From the NCBI GenBank assembly GCA_965217605.1, contig CBDCJB010000003.1, positions 355,383 to 419,382 on the forward strand: DNA of 64,000 nt, written 5' to 3'. Made by a program: the position numbers and the translations under genes. Shown piece after piece: positions 59,598 through 64,000 of this stretch; within the stretch, counting starts at the first letter, position 1, and the number at the start of each line of letters is the position of its first letter. Source of the stretch: JAYYZW01 sp965217605 (GTDB taxonomy: Bacteria; Pseudomonadota; Gammaproteobacteria; Ga0077536). The notes under the pieces are model-generated. The model searched no databases and was not told the origin of the DNA. It saw only the letters and a program-made list of their open reading frames with translations.

Positions 59598-59821
59598 CCG
59601 GTTTTCTCCCTCGTCGTTGTTCGATTCGCGTTGTCTATTTAGAGGATAGCGTATCCATCGAGGCTAAGGAACGCGATGGGGAAAGCAGGCGCATCCTGAG
59701 GAATCCCCATAAAACTCCAACGAAATACAAAGCGATAGATTAATTTGTGGGTTCGTTGAACCTGCATGGCTCGAGTTGATCCTAGTTGTTGCAAGACAAT
59801 CTGGGAACGACGAGGTGAGCC

Positions 59822-60172
59822 ATGCAGGTATTGAAATTGTTACATGAGATGAGCAGCGACGCGCTTTATGTTGTGCATTTGCGTCGTCGATTATCGGTTT
59901 GGGCGGCGGTGGGCGGAGTACTTCGTGGTCGCCGCTTATGGCTGACGCATATCGGTCGGAGCCTGGACAGTGGCACGAGCGAGAAACACGCGATTAAGCG
60001 CGTCGATCGCTTGCTGGGTAATCGTCAGCTCGCTGGCGAGCGTTTGCAGTGGTACCAATGGGTCACTCGGCTGTTGGTATCGGACTGCGCGCATCCGGTG
60101 GTGTTGGTGGATTGGTCTAATCTAGATCAACGTCAAGAGCTGTACGTATTGCGGGCGGCCTTAGCGGTGGCT
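59822..60172 (+). pseudogene. IS4-family transposase, N-terminal fragment
   Basis: The fragment encodes about 117 residues (MQVLKLLHEMSSDALYVVHL, then TSEKHAIKRVDRLLGNRQL and VVLVDWSNLDQRQELYVLRA), with the first catalytic aspartate in VDWSNLD. The reading frame is broken by the IS3 element at 60173. It resumes at 61425 with GRAIPLYEEV. Removing the insert restores the usual 'LRAALxVxGRAxxLYEEV' sequence in frame. Confidence 0.9.
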
Positions 60173-60226
60173 TGGAGTTGACCCTCTTTCGCGGATGCCT
60201 GACCCTTTTAGAAGGAGGATGCCACG

Positions 60227-60535
60227 ATGCCCAAAACACGAACTGCCTATCCACCGGCCTTCCGGCAACCGATGATCGAACGGGTACGGGCGGGCCGCAG
60301 CCCGGAAGACCTGGCACGCGAGTTTGAGCCGACCGCACAGACCGTACGCAACTGGGTCGCGCAGGCCGACCGTGATGAAGGTCGCCGCAACGACGGTCTG
60401 ACCACTGCCGAACGCGAAGAACTGCGGCGTCTGCGTCGGGAGAATCGGCGGCTACGTGAGGAACGGGAGATCCTTTCAAAAGCCACGGTCTGGTTCGCTC
60501 GGGAGACCGATTCGAGGAAATCTTCGCGTTCATGA
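60227..60535 (+). CDS. IS3-family transposase OrfA (helix-turn-helix)
   Basis: The 102-residue protein has the IS3 OrfA helix-turn-helix (YPPAFRQPMIERVRAGRSPE, then DLAREFEPTAQTVRNWVAQA) and the C-terminal leucine-zipper region LRRLRRENRRLREEREILSK. It binds the element ends. AGGAGG precedes the ATG. Its TGA overlaps the OrfB ATG (ATGA), so OrfB may be made by re-initiation as well as, or instead of, frameshifting. Confidence 0.94.
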   Translation: MPKTRTAYPPAFRQPMIERVRAGRSPEDLAREFEPTAQTVRNWVAQADRDEGRRNDGLTTAEREELRRLRRENRRLREEREILSKATVWFARETDSRKSSRS

Positions 60536-61380
60536 GAGTGAATCAGGCCACCTACCGGATCGCGCCGATGTGCCGGCTACTCGGTGTCTCCCCGAGTGGC
60601 TACTACGCGTGTCGGACACGTGAACCCTCAGCGCGGTCGAAGCGCGACGCGCAACTCAAGGCACGTATCCAGGCCATCCACAGCTGGAGTCGAGGCACCT
60701 ATGGGGCACCGCGTATTCACGCCGAGCTCGCGGATGAGGGGACGCACGTGGGTCGCAAGCGCGTCGCCAGGCTGCTGCGTGAATGGGGTTTGGCCGGGGT
60801 GAGTCGACGCACAAGGACGCGCACGACACGCCGCGATCACGATGCCCGCCCGGCGCCGGATCTGGTCGAGCGTCACTTCGTGGCTTCGCGGCCGGACGCA
60901 CTGTGGGTTGCTGACGTGACCGACGTGCCGACGTGGGCGGGGTTCGTGTATCTGGCGGTTGTCGTCGATGCATTCAGTCGGCGCGTCGTAGGCTGGTCGA
61001 TGGCGACGCATCTGCGCACTGAACTCGTGCTCGAGGCGCTCAACATGGCGCTATGGCAGCGTCGACCGAAGAATGTGATCCATCACAGTGACCAGGGCTG
61101 CCAGTACACTTCGTTCGCCTTCGGCAAGCGCTGCCGGTTAATGGGTGTACAACCGTCGATGGGATCGGTCGGCGATTGCTACGATAACGCGATGGCCGAG
61201 AGCTTCTTCGCGACGCTCGAATGCGAACTCATCGACCGCCACAGTTTCAAGACGCAGGCCGACGCGAAGATGGCGATCTTCGAGTTCATCGAAGGCTGGT
61301 ACAACCCACACCGTCGTCACTCATCCCTCGGTCAGCAATCACCGCTAAACTATGAAAATAATTATCAACAGGCTGCTTGA
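60532..61380 (+). CDS. IS3-family transposase OrfB (DDE integrase domain)
   Basis: The 282-residue protein has the HTH_21 region (ARIQAIHSWSRGTYGAPRIH) and an rve integrase core. The DDE residues are in WVADVTDVPTW, HHSDQGCQYTS and NAMAESFFATLECELI, followed by GWYNPHRRHSSLGQQSPLNY. All catalytic residues are present and the frame is uninterrupted, so this element may still be active. Insertion into the IS4 transposase makes it younger than that element. Confidence 0.95.
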   Translation: MRVNQATYRIAPMCRLLGVSPSGYYACRTREPSARSKRDAQLKARIQAIHSWSRGTYGAPRIHAELADEGTHVGRKRVARLLREWGLAGVSRRTRTRTTRRDHDARPAPDLVERHFVASRPDALWVADVTDVPTWAGFVYLAVVVDAFSRRVVGWSMATHLRTELVLEALNMALWQRRPKNVIHHSDQGCQYTSFAFGKRCRLMGVQPSMGSVGDCYDNAMAESFFATLECELIDRHSFKTQADAKMAIFEFIEGWYNPHRRHSSLGQQSPLNYENNYQQAA

Positions 61381-61424
61381 AACCCAAGCGCCATACCGTC
61401 CACGGAAACGGGGCAACTCCAGGT

Positions 61425-62264
61425 GGTCGAGCCATCCCCTTGTATGAAGAAGTCGAACACCATTACGCGAGTGTCAAAGCGGAGAAACGCTTTCTGAAGC
61501 GACTGAAGGCCATTCTGCCTACGGGCTGTGTTCTCATCTTGGTCAGTGATGCAGGATTTCGAACACCCTGGTTAAGTCTTGTCGCCTCAATGGGGTGGTA
61601 TTACGTGGGTCGGATCCGTCATCGTCACCTCGTGCGAGGTGTAGATGAGACGACATGGCATTCGAACAAAGTGCTCTACAACCAAGCCAACGCTCATCCG
61701 AAGTCGGTGGGTCGTTTTTTGATCACCAAAAGTAATCCGCTGGATACCCATTTGTTCGTATACAAAGGCAAGAAACGCGGGCGTGTCTGCTATACGGCTT
61801 ACGGCAAACCGGCGCGGGCTCGCAATACTGAGAAACCGTCGGCAGCGGCGCGTGAGCCGTGGTTATTGGCAAGCAATCTACCGGAAAACCTTCGTAGTGC
61901 GCATCGAGTGGTTGCCGTGTATCGTCGCCGCATGCAGATTGAAGAGAGCTTCCGCGACACGAAGTCGCCCCGTTACGGCTTTGCACTTAGAGAAAACATG
62001 GGACGTGATCCCGACACAGTGGCGAACTTACTCTTGCTGTGTGCATTGGCCACACTGGCCCAATGGTTGGTCGGCCTGGTCGGTTACCAAACCGGCTTAG
62101 TGAAAGGCTTACAGGCCAATACCGAAAGACGTAAGCCCGTCCTATCAGTGGTATTCGTTGGTGCTCGCCTCATTGCCAAACAACTTCAAATCCAGCGCTC
62201 AACTTTATTACAGAGTCTTCGCGACCTACGAGGACGGGCTGTTGTACAACTTGAGTATTGCTAG
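61425..62264 (+). pseudogene. IS4-family transposase, C-terminal fragment
   Basis: The fragment resumes the interrupted transposase (GRAIPLYEEVEHHYASVKAE). It holds the second aspartate (VLILVSDAGFRTPW) and the Y-R-R-R-M-Q-I-E-E-S-F-R-D box of the IS4 family with the catalytic glutamate. An in-frame TTG/ATG region inside IS3 sequence could start translation at 61377, but a complete transposase cannot be made. The 3' end is intact up to the element's right repeat. Confidence 0.9.
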
Positions 62265-62310
62265 TCGAATTTGTGGGGATCCGTCAGAGGCGCATCTATT
62301 TTCTCGCGGG

Positions 62311-63033
62311 TCAGGCGAGATAGGGTTCGACCGCTTCCCGCACGGCCTTCGCGACGGTAACGGAGTCCGGTGTGTCCGAATGCACGCAGATGGTGTCTAC
62401 TTTGGTCGGCACGTCCTTACCGTTGATCGAGCGTACCTTGCCTTCCTTGACGACCCGCATGACCTGCTCGACCGCCTGCTCGGGAGCTACCGACACGTGG
62501 TGTCGCGTGATGATGCAACGGCCCTCGTCGTCATAGTCGAGGTCGGCGAAGATCTCCCATTTGACCTTGGTGTATTTCGGCCAAACGCTTTCATGCAGAG
62601 TTCCGGTCGTCCCGTACATGGGTACCCCGAAGGCCTGCGCGGCTTCGGCGCAGGCGACAGCGACGTCCTCGTCCGTCCATGCCGCGCCGTACAGCGCACC
62701 GTGCGGTTTAATGTGATTAAGCGGCATCCCTTCGATGTCGAGAAAGCCCTTGAGTGCCGCCACCTGGTAAATGATGGTGTCGAGCAATTCGTCTCGGTCC
62801 ATCTTCATGTACCGCCTGCCGAAGCCGTCACGGTCGGGGAAGGACGGGTGGGCGCCCACCTTGACGCCGTGCCGCTTCGCGAGCCGAACGGTCTTGTGCA
62901 TGACCGTGGGATCGGAACCATGGAACCCGCAGGCGACGTTCGCGGACGTGATGAAGGGCATGATGGCTTCGTCGTCCCCGCATTTGTAGATGCTGTAGGC
63001 CTCACCCATGTCGCAATTGATATCGATGGCCAT
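62311..63033 (-). CDS. pxpA: 5-oxoprolinase subunit A (LamB/YcsF family)
   Basis: The 240-residue protein has the PxpA landmarks INCDMGEAYSIYKCGDDEAI, MPFITSANVACGFHGSDP, GVKVGAHPSFPDRDGFGRR and HIKPHGALYGAAWTDEDVA. PxpA works with PxpBC to open 5-oxoproline with ATP. PxpB and PxpC are not in the window. GGGGAAG precedes the ATG. The IS4 target duplication lies 15 bases behind its stop. A HyuAB-type oxoprolinase-like pair is encoded separately at 28.8 kb. Confidence 0.94.
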   Translation of the reverse strand: MAIDINCDMGEAYSIYKCGDDEAIMPFITSANVACGFHGSDPTVMHKTVRLAKRHGVKVGAHPSFPDRDGFGRRYMKMDRDELLDTIIYQVAALKGFLDIEGMPLNHIKPHGALYGAAWTDEDVAVACAEAAQAFGVPMYGTTGTLHESVWPKYTKVKWEIFADLDYDDEGRCIITRHHVSVAPEQAVEQVMRVVKEGKVRSINGKDVPTKVDTICVHSDTPDSVTVAKAVREAVEPYLA

Positions 63034-63280
63034 CGGCTTCCCCTCCGGATTCGTGGCTTACCACCATATTAATGCCGGAGCGGGCAGCAACAAACCGGTT
63101 CCGCGAGACCCAAGCGCGGCCAGCCTTCTGCAGCGGCGCACAGGCAGTCGAGCGGCGGCTCTCGGTTGGAGTTTGCAAAGATCGGCGAGACGGCCGCGCC
63201 AAGAGTAAAATCAGAAAGACCTCAAATGCGTTGCCACTTCTTTAAGGCGAAGCGGTGGCCGCACGAGACAGGAGGGGATC

Positions 63281-63736
63281 ATGAGCGAGCAAGAAACGCT
63301 GTATGCGCGACTCGGCGGATACGAAGCAATATACGCATTCGCGGAAGACGTCATTGCGAGGCTGATGGACGATGAGGAGACCGGGGTCTTTTGGGACTAC
63401 ATGTCACAAGACCGCGTGTTCAAGGAACATCAGAATTTCGTCGACTGGCTATGCCAACACTGGGGTGGCCCAATGATTTACCGCGGCCGAGACCTGGCAA
63501 CGGTACATCGGGGGATGGGCATCACTGAAAGACATTGGAATAGGTTGTTCGAGAAAATCGACGAGGCTTTTGAGAAGTTTGGGACTCCTCAGGATTTAAG
63601 GGATGAAGTTAATGCGTTCCTTAAGTCTCATAAACCGCATGTTGTTGGTAGCCCGTCTTTTCGCGAGGTTGTAAGAGGCCCGGATGGCCAAAAATTCTCA
63701 GGTGGAATGGAATCCTTTGGTGTGAAATGGCCGTAG
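63281..63736 (+). CDS. Group 1 truncated hemoglobin
   Basis: The 151-residue protein has the truncated globin start TLYARLGGYEAIYAFAEDVI. The proximal histidine is in LATVHRGMGITERHWNRLF (H76), and phenylalanine and tyrosine occupy the distal B-helix region. A 30-residue C-terminal tail (GSPSFREVVRGPDGQKFSGG) follows the globin fold. It should bind oxygen or NO in the cytosol. AGGAGGGG precedes the ATG. The 247-base gap before it shows no gene. Confidence 0.88.
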   Translation: MSEQETLYARLGGYEAIYAFAEDVIARLMDDEETGVFWDYMSQDRVFKEHQNFVDWLCQHWGGPMIYRGRDLATVHRGMGITERHWNRLFEKIDEAFEKFGTPQDLRDEVNAFLKSHKPHVVGSPSFREVVRGPDGQKFSGGMESFGVKWP

Positions 63737-63842
63737 GAGGCGTAGGGCGCGCCCGAACTTCAAAGATTTGCCGTTCGTCTGAATCGCAAGCGTAATGCCC
63801 GAATTGGATCGGAAGCGCCTGATCACGGCGGCGCGCCACGTT

Positions 63843-64000
63843 CTATCGTCCGAACAGCCCCTTGAACGCATCCTTGACCTTACCACCTGCGCCTTTGAGC
63901 ACCTCGGTGGTTTTCTTTGCGGCCTGACCGGTCACTTCGGTGACCTTGGAGGCCGACTTCTCAGCGGTCTTGACGGTAGACGGTGGCGGCTCGTCGCCGC
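63843..64000 (-). CDS. Partial lysine/alanine-rich protein (C-terminus only)
   Basis: About 52 codons of a gene entering from the right edge are visible, ending VLKGAGGKVKDAFKGLFGR before a TAG at 63843. The part is rich in Lys, Thr, Ala and Val (KTAEKSASKVTEVTGQAAKK), like the amphipathic tails of phasin-like or histone-like proteins. The N-terminus is outside the window and no family can be named. It converges on the hemoglobin gene. Confidence 0.6.
   Translation of the reverse strand, partial: GDEPPPSTVKTAEKSASKVTEVTGQAAKKTTEVLKGAGGKVKDAFKGLFGR

Larger units (their letters stand above)
60173..61421 (+). mobile_element. IS3-family insertion sequence nested in the IS4 element
   Basis: The ends are TGGAGTTGACCC at 60173 and the complement of TGGAGTTGCCCC ending at 61421. 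They enclose 1249 bp with orfA and orfB in the classic IS3 layout. The flanking triplets are GCT and GGT, a near but imperfect 3-bp duplication. Deletion of the element plus three bases rejoins the IS4 transposase frame. Confidence 0.88.
59696..62287 (+). mobile_element. IS4-family insertion sequence, interrupted by an IS3-family element
   Basis: The left end CTGAGGAATCCCCATAAA (59696-59713) and right end (62270-62287, complement CTGACGGATCCCCACAAA) are inverted repeats. The 9-bp AGGCGCATC flanks both (59687-59695 and 62288-62296) as target duplication. Without the nested IS3 element it is about 1.34 kb and encodes a single DDE transposase in two pieces. It separates pxpA from the selenoprotein gene, ending 98 bases upstream of the latter's start. 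Confidence 0.9.

Noticed and set aside
59736..62279. AATTTGTGGG present near both ends of the IS4 element
   Set aside because: The two copies are in direct, not inverted, orientation. The true ends are the CTGA...ATCCCCA repeats next to the 9-bp duplication.
63034..63280. 247-base gap upstream of the truncated hemoglobin
   Set aside because: I see no gene, RNA structure or repeat; a promoter for the divergent genes is likely but not resolvable by eye.

Overview
The window is GC-rich chromosomal DNA, most likely from a gammaproteobacterium, probably an uncultivated or environmental one. The CysK protein keeps the E. coli-type order of motifs (S-V-K-C-R-I-G, with the PLP lysine at residue 44), an SrkA (YihE)-type kinase is present, and thiC sits behind a TPP riboswitch. 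The extragenic repeats (ATCCGGG palindromes and GTAGGAGC-type REP units) are of a kind common in that class. Lineage below class level cannot be read from the sequence alone.

Layout. 1-8.2 kb: a partial secreted protein, a DUF5667 protein, a GFA protein, a block of two MITE-like repeats, a serine hydrolase, a nitronate monooxygenase and a very large PAS/GAF/GGDEF/EAL protein. 8.4-18 kb: CoA transferase, thioesterase, AhpD-like protein, riboswitch-thiC-nucleotide cyclase, LLM oxidoreductase, srkA, two small proteins and cysK. 18-28 kb: an antiporter with a cyclic-nucleotide-binding domain, paired class I glutamine amidotransferases, a RutA-like monooxygenase, an iron alcohol dehydrogenase, a TauD-type dioxygenase, a GFA protein, a YSC84 protein and a methyltransferase. 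28.8-36.2 kb: an operon of HyuA- and HyuB-type hydantoinase/oxoprolinase subunits, an FAD-linked oxidase, an alpha/beta hydrolase and a beta-hydroxyacid dehydrogenase. 36.2-36.6 kb: a 446-bp transposon-like element carrying one membrane-protein gene. 36.7-47.6 kb: MOSC, DUF2461, PilZ, a second nucleotide cyclase, a damaged CMD protein, a secreted methyltransferase, an amino-acid permease, an ETHE1-like MBL-rhodanese protein, a DsbA-like protein, an LLM oxidoreductase and an esterase. 47.7-57 kb: a single-strand catabolic block of SDR, two MaoC proteins, VOC, two Rieske oxygenases, a NicX-like ring-cleavage protein, a hydrolase, an amidase, a Rieske ferredoxin and a maleate isomerase. 57-64 kb: GST, VOC, a probable selenoprotein with an extra in-frame TAG, an IS4-family element interrupted by an IS3-family element, pxpA, a truncated hemoglobin and a partial gene.

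The genes together suggest a metabolically versatile heterotroph with many flavin, Rieske and 2-oxoglutarate oxygenases and several amide or lactam hydrolysing systems. The most coherent system is the 50-57 kb block. A ring-cleaving NicX-like protein with the full H/H/D metal set, an alpha/beta hydrolase, an amidase and a maleate isomerase with both catalytic cysteines (82 and 200) correspond step by step to the lower maleamate route of nicotinate catabolism. Here that route is joined to two paralogous Rieske oxygenases and a Rieske ferredoxin rather than to molybdenum or flavin hydroxylases.

Apart from the transposase helix-turn-helix, no classical transcription factor is visible. Visible regulation consists of a TPP riboswitch, c-di-GMP proteins (GGDEF/EAL, PilZ), two class III nucleotide cyclases and a cyclic-nucleotide-binding antiporter.
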